Position numbers and translations under genes: made by a program
The notes under the pieces: generated by a model
Told to the model about the DNA's origin: nothing
The model's input: the letters and a program-made list of their open reading frames with translations, nothing else
Database searches by the model: none
In this document: one piece after another, positions 29,613-39,162 of the stretch
How positions within the stretch are numbered: the stretch's first letter is position 1
How the letters are laid out: each line of letters begins with the position of its first letter
Source: Chitinophaga sp. E66
Lineage (GTDB): Bacteria > Bacteroidota > Bacteroidia > Chitinophagales > Chitinophagaceae
Direction: 5' to 3'
Assembly (NCBI GenBank): GCA_019285755.1
Contig: CP079103.1
Coordinates: forward strand, 1,736,001-1,800,000
DNA: 64,000 bases

Positions 29613-30232
29613 CTATAAATAATGAACCCCGGGCGCATAATCCTTCTCCAGCGCCGCTATGAGCGCCTGGAAATCGGCCGGGCTGCGGAGAAGTCGGCCT
29701 GCGTGGTATCTACCATGAGCGTTCGCATGGGATACTGGCGGATGAACTGCATATACATTTCCTGCACCCTTAACAGGTAACTGTCTTTGATCTGCTGCTC
29801 GTAGGGCCGTCCGCGTTTGCGGATATTACGTTGCAGCTGTTCTACGGGCGCGTTGAGGAATATGAGTATGTCGGGCTGGGGAGCTGCGGGTTGATGATGT
29901 CGAACAGCTTCTGGTACAGCGAGAACTCATCGGCCTGGAGGTTCATCTTTGCGAAAAGGAGGCTTTTGATAAAGAGGTAATCGCTTACGGTGTGGAAAAG
30001 AAAAGGTCTGGCCCTGCCACCATGTCTTTCAGCTGTTTATACCTTTCCGCCATGAAGAACAGCTCCAGGGGAAGGCGTATTGCGCGGGATCCGCATAGAA
30101 TTTGGGCAGGAAAGGGTTGTCGGCGAACTCTTCCAGCACCAGGCGCGCCCGGTACTGTTCGGCGAGCTGGTGGGCGAGGGTCGTTTTACCCGAGCCGATA
30201 TTGCCTTCTATCGTAATAAAACGGTATTGCAT
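29613..30232 (-). CDS. Deoxynucleoside kinase (frameshifted)
   Basis: Phosphorylates deoxynucleosides with ATP in nucleotide salvage. P-loop GNIGSGKTTLA at residues ~10-20, then LVLEEFADNPFLPKFYADP (DRS/E-type substrate residues of the family). After a break near 30065, LELFFMAERYKQLKDM and DYLFIKSLLFAKMNL, then PDILIFLNAPVEQLQRNIRKRGRPYEQQI (lid region with the Arg residues) and ALIAALEKDYAPGVHYL at the end. Further breaks near 30000, 29885 and 29690. About 205 residues. Its ATG lies inside the 3' end of folK, so the two are translated as a coupled unit. Confidence 0.85.
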
Positions 30233-30725
30233 GGGTCAGTGGGGGCGGTAGCGAGTTTGACGGCGGGCAGTGGGTCCGGGCAGGCCGTGAGCAGTTCCGC
30301 GACGGTCAGCTGCAGGATGGGGTGCACCTTTCCAGGAGCGATCTCCGCCAGGGGCGCCAGCACAAAGCGGCGGTTCTGGAGCTGGGGTGCGGCACCTTGA
30401 GCTGGGGAGCGTGATGACGTCGTCATTGAAAAAGAGCATGTCGATATCGATCACACGGGCGCCCCATTTCAAGCGCCTTACCCGCCCGATGCGGCGCTCG
30501 ATGTCCAGCATGAGGTTCAAAAGAGTGGGAGCGTCCAGCGCTGTTTGCACTTCCAGCGCCAGGTTCAGGTAGTCTGGTTGCGACACGCCCCCAGGCCGCC
30601 GTCTCGTAGAGCGACGATTCCTTCGTTACCGTACCGGCCTCCGCCTGCAGCAGCCGTACGGCTTCCAGGAGGTTCGCGGAGCGGTCTCCCATGTTGCCAC
30701 CTATCAGTAATATTGCAGTATTCAT
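30208..30725 (-). CDS. folK: 2-amino-4-hydroxy-6-hydroxymethyldihydropteridine diphosphokinase (frameshifted)
   Basis: Folate pathway enzyme that transfers pyrophosphate from ATP to the pterin. Boxes: [15 protein letters not shown] (N-terminal), [10 protein letters not shown], then across a break near 30590 [35 protein letters not shown] (the R-x-x-W-G-x-R-x-x-D-I-D active-site region), and across a break near 30400 [22 protein letters not shown]. The reading frame runs on to 30208, overlapping the deoxynucleoside kinase by 25 bases. About 170 residues. Confidence 0.88.
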
Positions 30726-30757
30726 GAATTTGACGGCCCAAAAGTACCCATATTCCG

Positions 30758-30765
30758 TATTTTTG
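30758..30765 (+). promoter_or_regulatory. Bacteroidota -7 box (TATTTTTG) ahead of sppA
   Basis: TAnnTTTG box 45 bases before the sppA ATG, in the divergent folK-sppA gap. A TTTG lies 25 bases further up. Confidence 0.4.
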
Positions 30766-30809
30766 AGAAAATTAATATAGCTTTCCGTCCCATTAACCAG
30801 ATATTACTC

Positions 30810-32503
30810 ATGCGCAGTTTCCTCAAATTCTTCCTGGCATCCTTTGTGGCCCTGATCGTCTTCTCCATATTGTCATTCTTTTTCATGCTGATGCTGTTTG
30901 CCCGCATGGGCGCCAGCAACAAGGTGGTCATTGGCAATAACGCAGTGCTCGTACTGGATCTCAGCCGGCCGCTCCCTGAGATGCGGACGGATAATTTCGC
31001 CAGCCAGTTAGATCCGGGCGGCGCCGGGGATGTTCCCGGCCTCTTCGAAGCCGTTCAGTTCATCCGCGACGCTGCTTTCGACGACCGCGTGAAAGGTATC
31101 TATATCAAGGCAGACGCCAATGGCAACGGCTTCGCCGGCAGCGAGGAGCTCCGCCGCGCCGTAACGGAATTCCGGAAAAGCGGCAAGTTCGTATATGCCT
31201 ATGCGGAAAACATGTCGCAGAACGCTTACTACATCGCTTCCGCCGCTAATAAGATATACGTGCACCCGAAAGGGGGCGTCGATTTCATGGGCTATTCCAT
31301 GGAAATGATGTACCTCAAAGGCCTGCTCGAAAAGCTCGATATCGAACCGCAGATCTTCTATAACGGTAAGTTCAAATCCGCCACCGAGCCCTTGCGCGAA
31401 TACAAAATGTCGGACGCCAACCGTATTCAGACCACCTCCTTCCTCGGTGAACTGTACGGCGACTTCCTCACCAAAATAGGGGAGTCCCGCAAGATCGATA
31501 CGGCCACCCTGCATGGATACGCTAACGAAGGCCTCATCCTCCAGCCTTCAGATGCTGAGCGTTATAAACTGATCGACGGCCTCCGGTACGACGACCAGGT
31601 GATGGACGATATCAAGCGCAGCCTTGCCATCGGCGGGGAGGAGCAGGTGAATTTCGTGGGCCTCAACCGCTACGCTACCGCCATGCGCGGCATGGAAAGC
31701 TTCAGCGGCAATATCGCCCTCATCTATGCGCAGGGCGAGATCCATTCGGGCAATGTCAGCAATAACACCATCGCGGGCGATGAATATGTGAAACTGATCC
31801 GGGAAGCACGGCAGGATAAAGATATCCGCGCGATCGTATTCCGGGTGAACTCTCCCGGCGGCAGTGCGCTTGCTTCCGAAAGCATCTGGCGCGAACTGAG
31901 CCTGGCCCGTAAATCCAAACCGGTGATTGTGTCCATGGGCGACTACGCCGCTTCCGGCGGTTATTACATCGCCTGCATGGCAGACAGCATCTTTGCTGAA
32001 CCGCAGACCCTCACCGGTTCCATCGGCGTATTTACCATCCTCCCGAATATGGAAGGCTTTTTTAATAAAAAGCTGGGCATTACATTCGACGGTGTAAAGA
32101 CCGGCCAATATGCCGATCTGGGCTCTGTTTCCCGTCCGCTGACGGAGAAGGAAAAGGCGCTGGTACAACGTTCCGTCGATACGATTTACAATACTTTCAA
32201 GCACCGGGTAGCGGAAGGCAGGAAACTGCAGGCAGAAGTGGTGGACAGCATCTCCCAGGGCCGTGTGTGGACCGGCAGGCAGGCGCTGAAGCTGGGCCTG
32301 GTGGACCGCCTTGGCGGATTGCAGGATGCCATTGACTGTGCCGCGAAGATGGCCAACATCCCCGAAGTGGACGTGACGATTTTCCCCGGCAGAAGAATTT
32401 CTTCGAGCAGATAATGAAAAGCTACGCCAATGATATGCGGATGGATATGCTCAAAGAAGAGCTGGGAGAAGAATACAGGATCTTCGAGATGATCAAAAGG
32501 TAA
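30810..32503 (+). CDS. sppA: Signal peptide peptidase SppA, 67K type (frameshifted at the end)
   Basis: Membrane-anchored serine protease that degrades cleaved signal peptides. One N-terminal membrane helix (residues ~7-32). Tandem SppA domains: the catalytic Lys is in NGKFKSATEP (Lys-189 by my count) and the nucleophile in GDYAASGGYYIA (about Ser-382), with VNSPGGSALASE forming the oxyanion region. Near 32395 the frame breaks; the true end continues KNFFEQIMKSYANDMRMD to TAA 32501-32503. About 565 residues, typical of the E. coli-like long form. Divergent from folK. Confidence 0.92.
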
Positions 32504-32634
32504 AAAGCCTTGCAGGGCGAAGCCAGGCCCGCCTGCCGTTTGAGATGGTGATCCAGTAATCCGATAACACAAAAAGACCGATATTGCGATGCCGCTTCCG
32601 ACAGGGAGCGGCATCCTGCTTAAATATGACCCAT

Positions 32635-33416
32635 ATGTACCACTTTAGATTTTTGATCCCTGCCATGATCGCCTTGGGAATGGCCGCCTGCCAGTCGAAT
32701 TCCACTAGCAACATAAAAGATTCCACCGTAGCAGTTCAGGCGGATTCTATTCCCGCCGCCGGTACGGAAACCGTTAGGGACACGGCCGCCGCTTCGGAAT
32801 TCGGTTTGCCCGATACCCTCACCATCGGTACACAATTATACCGCGTAATCCCTTCCACGCAGGAGTTGTTCGAAAGCGTGCCGGAATTCAATCCCGATAC
32901 GAGCGAAGCAAAGAACATCGCGAAGCAGCAGGACCGTGTGCGCCGGGAAGGAAAGTCCCTGATCATCCGGCTTACTAATGGTACTGAAAAACACTTGCCA
33001 GTAATAATGAAACTGACCTGGAAGACTATTCCGACCACCAGTATAAGGGTTACATACCGGCTATTAAGAGCTTTGTAGTGTTCAGAGGTGGATACGAGAC
33101 GTACGATGTGCTGCTGATCAATGAAAAGACAGGCACGGAAACCGCGCTCATCAATATACCGCAGGTTTCGCCCGACGGGAAGAAGATCATTGCCAGTAAC
33201 ATTGATTTGATGGCGGCATTCACTTTCAATGGGCTGGAATACTATGAAGTTACCGCCAACGGTATCGAAAAGCATTATGATTTCGGCCCGGAAAAATGGG
33301 GGCCTGAGGTGATCAAGTGGCTGGACGCGGAAGTGCTGGTGGGTAAATTCGGTTGCCTGAACAAGGATTCAGATATTATCGACCAATATGTGAAGCTGGT
33401 GCCGGTGAAGAAGTAG
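32635..33416 (+). CDS. Hypothetical lipoprotein (frameshifted)
   Basis: Start at ATG 32635 (MYHFRFLIPAMIALGMAAC), with ATG 32626 possible. The lipobox ends in Cys followed by QSNSTSN. A Ser/Thr/Ala-rich linker leads to a domain with TLTIGTQLYRVIPSTQELFES. After a break near 33000 come KSFVVFRGGYETYDVLLINEKTG and INIPQVSPDGKKIIASN, a beta-strand pattern of WD40/propeller-like single-blade proteins. About 260 residues. Family not recognised. Confidence 0.6.
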
Positions 33417-33587
33417 GGACAGGATCAAAAGCCCGGTCCCCGGGGAGGAGACTACATGAACCTTGTCGGTTCCAATGCTTCGTGTGTAATCCCCTTCCCC
33501 GGATGAGTAATAGTTCCTCAACAAAGGACCGGAAATGGTCCGGCTCTGCCTGTAGCCGGTGCGTGTTGGCGGTTATATCTTTCGGGA

Positions 33588-33920
33588 TCAGCCTTCTTCC
33601 GTGTACACGGGGTCGCGCTCTTCGGGCGTGAGGCGGATGACGTTGTTATGATTTTCGTCCACGATCTTTTGGGCCTGCATACGGAGGCGGCGGAGCCCGT
33701 CGGCCAGGGCTTCCATGGATTTCTCCGCGGCTTCGGCGATCTCGTTGTGATGGCGGATGACGCTGCTCAGCCGCTTGATGTGTTCGTTAATGACGTTGCA
33801 GATGATCTGCGAAGCGCTGAAAGGATCGAATTCCTGAAGCTTTGCCAGCACTTCGTCGTAACAAAGGCACATTTGCTCAACGGCATTGGCAGGGGCGGTC
33901 TGAACATTTTTCTCGGCCAT
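33588..33920 (-). CDS. Hypothetical helical protein (110 aa)
   Basis: Intact. Mostly helical, with heptad-like hydrophobics (EHIKRLSSVIRHHNEIAEAAEKS and MEALADGLRRLRMQAQKIVD), probably a coiled coil or small four-helix protein. Two Cys (CLC) occur near residue 18. No family recognised, and no close operon partner: the gene stands alone between two plus-strand genes. Confidence 0.55.
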   Translation of the reverse strand: MAEKNVQTAPANAVEQMCLCYDEVLAKLQEFDPFSASQIICNVINEHIKRLSSVIRHHNEIAEAAEKSMEALADGLRRLRMQAQKIVDENHNNVIRLTPEERDPVYTEEG

Positions 33921-34113
33921 ACAGGTAGATTTTAGGGCGCCTTTCCGGCATAATTGGTTGATTTGAAACGCGGGTACGATCCATCAGATCGAGTTGCAAA
34001 CTAAATAAACCTCAGCCTGCGAAGTTGTTAAATGCGCGTTATTGGTGGGTCATTGCCCAGCAGGTTTTCTGGGCGGCCTGACAGATTTCAGGGGATAATT
34101 GATCGTTGTTTGC

Positions 34114-34121
34114 TAGTTTTG
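34114..34121 (+). promoter_or_regulatory. Bacteroidota -7 box (TAGTTTTG) ahead of the ABC-2 permease
   Basis: TAnnTTTG, 22 bases before the ATG at 34144. Confidence 0.4.
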
Positions 34122-34143
34122 CCCCTTGTTAAAGAGAAATAGC

Positions 34144-35247
34144 ATGGCGTCAGCATACAATCAGCGAAAGGCAATGTGGGCAATTACGAAGGCAAGCATC
34201 CGGGCAATGTTCCGGCCCCTCGGCAGTGGTATTCAGCCTGGCATTCCCGCTGGTCTTCATTTTGGTGTTCGGGTTCATCGGCGGCAGGAGCGGCTCCGTG
34301 AAGGTTGGGATCGATAAAGCTTCAGACACCGCCAGCGCCATGTATCAGCGCCTGGCGTCGGCCCCCAATATCCGCCTCGTTACCACCGAAAGCCAGGCGG
34401 AAATGGAAGACGACCTGCGCAAAGGGCGCCTCACCGCCATCCTCCGGATCGAAAACGATGCCCAACCCGGCACGCCCGTTCCTCACCTGAAATTTCATGT
34501 CAAAACGTCCACCGCCACCAGCCCGGATAACAAGGCGCAGCTGATCAACGTCCTCCAGATGGGGATCAACGCCGCCAACGATGTAGTATACCCGCGCCCC
34601 TCCATAGCCGAGATCGTCCGGAAACGGTGCCCGGCCGCGAATATCGTTCCATCGACTTCATCCTGCCCGGACAACTGGGCTTCTCCCTGCTGAGCGCCGC
34701 CGTGTTCGGTACGGCGTTCCTCTTCTTCAGCCTGCGGCAGACGCTGGTGCTGAAGCGCTTCTTCGCCACGCCCATCCACCGGATGTACATCATCCTCGGC
34801 GAAGCCATCAGCCGTTTGCTGTTTCAGTCGTTCGGCTCTGTCGTGATCATCGGGCTGGGGTATTTTGCGTTTGGTTTTACGTTGGTTAACGGCTTCGTCA
34901 CTTTCCTGGAAATGCTCATCCTCTGCCTGTTCGGGCTGATCGTGTTCATGGGTTTCGGCTTTGTCGTGAGCGGCATCGCCAAAACGGAAAGCACCATTCC
35001 GCCCATGGCCAATATCGTGACCCTGCCGCAATTCCTGCTGGCCGGCACGTTCTTTTCCGTAGATGTGTTCCCGGCATGGTTGCAACCCATTTGCAAGATC
35101 ATGCCGCTGACCTACCTCAACGATGCGCTGCGGAAGATCGCCTTCGAAGGGCTCCACCTGTGGAACCTGGGGCCGCAATTACTGGTGCTCACCATCTGGG
35201 GCGTTGTGGTGTACGCGGTGGCCGTGAAGGTCTTCCGCTGGGAGTAA
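34144..35247 (+). CDS. ABC-2 type transporter permease (frameshifted)
   Basis: Begins MASAYNQRKAMWAITKASIRAMFR. After a break near 34217 comes the first membrane helix (VVFSLAFPLVFILVFGFIGG). A ~120-residue extracytoplasmic loop follows, then across a break near 34620 IDFILPGQLGFSLLSAAVFGTAFLFF, with RQTLVLKRFFATPIHRMYIILGEA and four further helices ending VKVFRWE. This is the ABC2_membrane layout (NodJ/DrrB/YhhJ type), used for export. About 370 residues. The ATP-binding partner is not in the window, so it works with a distant ATPase or the operon has been rearranged. The SRPBCC gene follows after 27 bases. Confidence 0.82.
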
Positions 35248-35274
35248 TAACAAGAACCGTAATCCTTACCTGAT

Positions 35275-35820
35275 ATGAGACTGTTTAAATTTTTCCTGAT
35301 ATCCGTGGGCATATTGACCGTACTGGTTTTCGTGCTGTCGCTCGCATTCCCTTCCACCGCGCTGCTGGAGCGCTCCGGCGCCATCGAAGCGCCGGCGGAT
35401 AAAGTATACGCTTACCTGACCGATCTGAAGACCTGGAAAGAATGGAACCCCTGGCACCCGGAGTTCAATCCGCAATCCGGCGTAACGGTGCAATACAGCC
35501 CGGTTACCTCCGGCGAAGGCGCCATGTTCGTCTGGCCGGTGCCCGGCAGCAAAGAACCGGGACGCGTGAAGATCACGGAAGTGGTGCCCGGCAAGAGCGT
35601 CACCTACATCATGACCCACCCGGATATGAAGCATGTAACCGCCCACTTCGATCTGAAGCCTACGGCCGACAGCCTCGGCACCGCCATCCTCTGGCGCTTC
35701 GAAGCGCATGTGGGCATGACGCCCTGGTGGAAATTGCGCGGGTTCATGATGGACCGCATGTTCGGCTCCACGATGGAGGACGGGCTGAATCACCTGAAGA
35801 AACTGGCGGAAGCGCCTTAA
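35275..35820 (+). CDS. SRPBCC family protein with N-terminal membrane anchor
   Basis: Intact, 181 residues. One N-terminal hydrophobic helix (FFLISVGILTVLVFVLSLAF), then the START/polyketide-cyclase-like domain: SGAIEAPADKVYAYLTDLKTWKEWNPWHPE, VTSGEGAMFVW, PGRVKITEVVPGKSVTYIM, and a long C-terminal helix (MMDRMFGSTMEDGLNHLKKLAE). These domains bind hydrophobic ligands in a deep cavity. Encoded 27 bases after the ABC-2 permease, so co-transcribed. Role unknown. Confidence 0.85.
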   Translation: MRLFKFFLISVGILTVLVFVLSLAFPSTALLERSGAIEAPADKVYAYLTDLKTWKEWNPWHPEFNPQSGVTVQYSPVTSGEGAMFVWPVPGSKEPGRVKITEVVPGKSVTYIMTHPDMKHVTAHFDLKPTADSLGTAILWRFEAHVGMTPWWKLRGFMMDRMFGSTMEDGLNHLKKLAEAP

Positions 35821-35895
35821 CATAATTTTATGTGAGCGGTAGGCAAAACTTCCGTTTTACGGCGTAATTTCCGTCCTCATTCAAATCCTATTTTT

Positions 35896-36390
35896 ATGAA
35901 AAGCATGTTAATGGGCTTCGCCCTTCTTTTCTCCGCTACAGCAGTATTGGCGCAAGATCCGCCGAAAAGCCCACTGGTTTCCGCTTCCGGCGACAATGTT
36001 GAAATCTCTTACAGCCAGCCTTCCAAAAGAGGCCGTGTGATCTTCGGTGAACTGGTTCCTTACGATAAGGTATGGCGCGCCGGTGCGAATATGTCAACCG
36101 ATATTACTTTCAAGAAGGATGTGACCTTCGGCGGCAAGAAAGTGCCCGCGGGTTCTTATGCCCTGTTCATCATCCCGACTGAAAAAGAATTTACCGTGAT
36201 CCTGAACAGCCAGACCAAGCAAATGGGTTCTTCCCAGTACGAGGCCAACAAAAGCAAGAACGTGGCTGAAGTGAAGGTTCCCCGTCAGAAAACGGCTGCT
36301 TCCGTTGAGAAGCTGACGTATTCTTTCCCTAAGGGCGCCCTGCAAATGGAATGGGACGACACCAAGATCTCCGTTCCCCTGAAGTCCTAA
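35896..36390 (+). CDS. DUF2911 domain protein, secreted
   Basis: Intact, 164 residues. Signal peptide (MKSMLMGFALLFSATAVLA) followed by QDPPKSPL. The DUF2911 core shows VEISYSQPSKRGRVIFG, LVPYDKVWRAGANMSTDITF, KKVPAGSYALFIIP and FTVILNSQ. A common periplasmic Bacteroidota protein of unknown function. A good terminator follows. Its own promoter is probable, since 75 bases separate it from the SRPBCC gene. Confidence 0.88.
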   Translation: MKSMLMGFALLFSATAVLAQDPPKSPLVSASGDNVEISYSQPSKRGRVIFGELVPYDKVWRAGANMSTDITFKKDVTFGGKKVPAGSYALFIIPTEKEFTVILNSQTKQMGSSQYEANKSKNVAEVKVPRQKTAASVEKLTYSFPKGALQMEWDDTKISVPLKS

Positions 36391-36422
36391 GTATTTAGTC
36401 AACACAGCGAACTAACGATTTT

Positions 36423-36454
36423 AAGCCCTTCCGGTCGTTCCGGGAGGGCTTTTT
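36423..36454 (+). terminator. Terminator of the DUF2911 gene
   Basis: AAGCCCTTCCGG / CCGGGAGGGCTTTTT hairpin, 32 bases after the stop. Confidence 0.85.
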
Positions 36455-36511
36455 CGTTGTATTCGTATGGATACTGGTAACTGCCTGAAAATCATAGTCA
36501 AGACTCCTTCG

Positions 36512-36621
36512 CGTCTGCCGCTCGTCTGCCGCTCGTCTGCCGCTCGTCTGCCCCTCGTCTGCCCTTCGTCTGCCGCTCGTCTGCCCTTCGTCTGCCCTTC
36601 GTCTGCCCTTCGTCTGCCCCT
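36512..36621. repeat. 11-bp tandem array, 10 units of CGTCTGCCGCT type
   Basis: Ten exact-length units. Four read CGTCTGCCGCT, the others end CCCCT or CCCTT. No insertion or deletion breaks the register in 110 bases. Confidence 0.95.
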
Positions 36622-36731
36622 TATCGTCCTGAAATAGGTATACAGGCTGGCTTGTCTCGTCCTAAAATAAGTATACAGTCTGGCTGGAGAAGTCCTGTAT
36701 TAGCTATACAAGTGATTTGCTGGTCCTGCCT
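36622..36731. repeat. 33-bp higher-order repeat in the same 11-bp register
   Basis: It continues the preceding array without a phase change. Triplets such as TATCGTCCTGA-AATAGGTATAC recur at 36622, 36655 and 36688, each followed by a diverged third unit (AGGCTGGCTTG, AGTCTGGCTGG, AAGTGATTTGC). Thus 3 x 33 bp built from 3 x 11 bp, plus a partial unit. Confidence 0.85.
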
Positions 36732-36767
36732 TAAATGGTGAAATCCGACCCATGGGGATCGGATTTC

Positions 36768-38068
36768 CTATTTATTACATTGATATTCAGTCTTTTTCCT
36801 TCCATATTCCGCCAACATATCCAGAATGGCCTGATAGGTGGTAGCCAGTTGCGCATTGGTGATGCAATAGGGCGGAAGGATGTAGAGCGTATTGCCGAGG
36901 GGCGGAGCATCACCCGTTTTTCCCGGAAGAAGGCATGCAGGAAGCCGGCCAGGTTATTGACATAGCTATCCGCCTCACCGGTATCCACTTCGAAGGCCAG
37001 TATGGTCCCGGTTTGCCGGACGTTCTTTACAAATGCCTGTTTTTCAAGCGTCTTTGCGAATGCCTCGTGCTGCCCGGCTATACGTTGGCGGTTCTCCCCG
37101 CAGGCGGGGTCCAGGAAAAGTTCCAGGCTAGCCAACGCGGCGGCGCAGGTGAGCGGGTTGGCAGTATAGGAGTGCCCGTGGAAGAGGGTCTTTGTTTTAT
37201 CGTTGCTCAGGAAGGCCTCATAGATATCTGCCGTGCAGGTCGTGATCCCCATGGCCATGGTGCCTCCTGTGAGGCCCTTGGAGAGGGTGATCATATCCGG
37301 TGGGGTGCTGAGCTGGTCCATGGCGAAGTTGGTCCCGGTGCGCCCGAAACCGGTCATTACCTCGTCCGCTATCAGCAGGATGCCTTTTGCCCGGCAATGC
37401 GCCAGCAGGGAATCGAAGGCGCTGGCATCGTACATCAGCATACCGCCCGACCCTAATATGAGCGGCTCGAAGATGAACGCGGCGGCGTCTTCGCCCAGGG
37501 CGTCTACCTCTGCCATAAGCGCCGGGAGATTGTGGGGGTGGGGAGATCCAGGAAGGTGACGTCGAACAGGTAGTCGCCGAACGCCCGGGTAAACACGCTG
37601 CGGGCGCTGACGCTCATGGCGCCGAAGGTGTCGCCGTGATAGGCATCATGGAAAGCAATGAGCTTTTTGCGGGGCGTTCCCTTATTCTGCCAGTACTGGA
37701 TCGTCATTTTCAGGGCCACCTCGATGGCCGTGGAGCCATTGTCTGAGTAGAAGACCCTGGCCTGGGCGCCCGGCAGCACGGGCAGCAGTTGCTCTGCCAG
37801 CGACACGGCGGGCTCGTGGGTATACCCCGCAAAGATCGAATGATGCAAAACGGCCGCCTGTTCACTGAGCCGCCTGGTGATGTGCGGATGTGCGTGGCCG
37901 TGTATGTTGACCCACCAGCTGGAGGTGGCGTCTATGTATGTTTGTCCTGATTCGTCCGTCAAAGGGCGCCTTCGCCTTTACAATGCCTACCGGCGCGGGG
38001 GCCGTCTGCATCTGGGTGTAAGGATGCCAGATGACGGCCCGGTCGCGCTCGCTTAAACTCTTTTGCAT
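36768..38068 (-). CDS. bioA: Adenosylmethionine-8-amino-7-oxononanoate aminotransferase (frameshifted)
   Basis: Biotin pathway, PLP-dependent transfer of the amino group of SAM to KAPA. N-terminal WHPYTQMQTAP is the classical BioA start. Then, after a break near 37960, SWWVNIHGHAHPHI, FYSDNGSTAIEVALKM, AFHDAYHGDTFGAMSVS, the PLP-side DEVMTGFGRTG and the Schiff-base Lys in ITLSKGLTGG, followed by LFHGHSYTANPLTCAAAL. Other breaks near 37530 and 36900. The end TNAQLATTYQAILDMLAEYG leads to TAG at 36768-36770. About 433 residues. No other bio genes nearby. Confidence 0.9.
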
Positions 38069-38160
38069 GCAGCAAATGTAATCCATCAATCGTACAACCA
38101 AAGTAAGGATATCACATATTCATGTTTGCGCTAATTCATCCGCCGACCCAACCAATTGCC

Positions 38161-38168
38161 TACCTTTG
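38161..38168 (+). promoter_or_regulatory. Bacteroidota -7 box (TACCTTTG) ahead of the GNAT cluster
   Basis: TAnnTTTG, 49 bases before ATG 38217, in the gap divergent from bioA. Confidence 0.45.
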
Positions 38169-38216
38169 TGTTGAAACCATATCCGGACTTTTCTGTTATA
38201 ACCCAAAAGCGAACTT

Positions 38217-38515
38217 ATGGAGGCAAAGCTGCTCGAGATCAAGGACAATGTAAACGCGAAGCAATTCGAGACGCGTGTGGATGGCTACCTGGCCAAAGTG
38301 GAGTATATGGAAGGCGGCAACCGCATCTTCCTTACTCATACGGAAGTAGCTCCCCAGCTGGAAGGGAAAGGCATCGCCGCCGCGCTGGTGGAAAGAGTGC
38401 TGTCCATCATCGACGAGCGCGGCCAGAAAATGGTCCCCTTTGCCCTTACGTCGCCACCTTTATCAGAAAGAACCCGGAATGGAAACGCCTCCTGGCCCAT
38501 GGCATCAACGTATAG
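38217..38515 (+). CDS. Small GNAT N-acetyltransferase, YjdJ type (frameshifted)
   Basis: About 100 residues. AKVEYMEGGNRIFLTHTEVAPQLEGKGIAAALVERVL shows the acetyl-CoA loop (Q/R-x-x-G-x-A form EGKGIA) of the minimal GNAT fold. After a break near 38445 the chain ends CPYVATFIRKNPEWKRLLAHG, the family's typical end with CPYV. The E. coli relative YjdJ is encoded next to the YjdI Fe-S protein, and a YjdI-like gene occurs two genes downstream here. Substrate unknown. Confidence 0.85.
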
Positions 38516-38538
38516 GATCACAAATTAATCTTTGATAT

Positions 38539-38910
38539 ATGCCCTTGACAAATTTTGACAAACTCCATCACCAACACCAGGAATGGAAGAAAGATCTGTT
38601 GCTGAACGAAAAGGAAATCAAATCCATCCGCGAAGAGCTCTCCGAACTGGCCAACGGCCGCCTCGACCACGACGCCGCCGCTAAAGTGGAACATTTCGAG
38701 AATGCGCTCACCCGTCAGAAAGAAGTAGTTAACGACCTACTGCAACAGGTGATACAGGGAGATAAGATGATGTCCGAAGCCGAGGGCGACAATGCTCAAC
38801 TGCACATGCTGCACAACAAGCTGCAGGACGATGTCGAAACCTTCGACCGCCTCTTCATCGAACTGCGCGAGGAGTTCAAACAGTTCAAGCAGCAACAACG
38901 CGAAAGCTAA
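38539..38910 (+). CDS. Coiled-coil protein (123 aa)
   Basis: Intact. Almost entirely helical and charged, with heptads throughout (WKKDLLLNEKEIKSIREELSEL, HFENALTRQKEVVNDLLQQVI, LHNKLQDDVETFDRLFIELR). No signal peptide. It sits between the YjdJ-like and YjdI-like genes, 23 and 10 bases away, so it is probably made from the same message. Function unknown. Confidence 0.7.
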   Translation: MPLTNFDKLHHQHQEWKKDLLLNEKEIKSIREELSELANGRLDHDAAAKVEHFENALTRQKEVVNDLLQQVIQGDKMMSEAEGDNAQLHMLHNKLQDDVETFDRLFIELREEFKQFKQQQRES

Positions 38911-38920
38911 TCTTTGCGAT

Positions 38921-39151
38921 ATGGAAGTGAAACATGAATATACCAATGGCGAGGTGACGGTTGTCTGGCAACCGCGCATCTGCCGCCACACCGGTATCTG
39001 CGCGCGCGGCCTGCCTTCGGTGTTCCAGCCGAAGGAAAGGCCCTGGATTAAAATTGACGGCGCCGGCACGGAGGCCATCATTCTCCGGGTGAAACAGTGC
39101 CCCTCCGGCGCATTGACCTTCTACATGAACGCAGACAAACAGCCAGAATAG
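38921..39151 (+). CDS. Divergent 4Fe-4S mono-cluster protein, YjdI-like
   Basis: Intact, 76 residues. WQPRICRHTGICARGLPSVF and IILRVKQCPSGALTFYM match the small family of divergent [4Fe-4S] single-cluster ferredoxins. Cys occur at about 21, 27 and 59, fewer than four classical ligands, as is usual for the family. It lies downstream of the GNAT and coiled-coil genes and 11 bases before the pirin gene. Electron transfer or sensing role; not established. Confidence 0.85.
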   Translation: MEVKHEYTNGEVTVVWQPRICRHTGICARGLPSVFQPKERPWIKIDGAGTEAIILRVKQCPSGALTFYMNADKQPE

Positions 39152-39162
39152 CCAACAACAGC

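Larger units (their letters stand above)
36391..36767. other. Intergenic region between DUF2911 gene and bioA, filled with repeats
   Basis: It holds the DUF2911 terminator (36423-36454) and then, from 36512, two contiguous 11-bp-periodic arrays that reach to within 37 bases of the bioA stop. No coding frame. Confidence 0.7.

Noticed and set aside
36512..36621. Coding tandem repeat (peptide repeat)
   Set aside because: Period 11 is not a multiple of three, so a frame would rotate, and no open frame spans the array. It is bounded by a terminator and the bioA stop.
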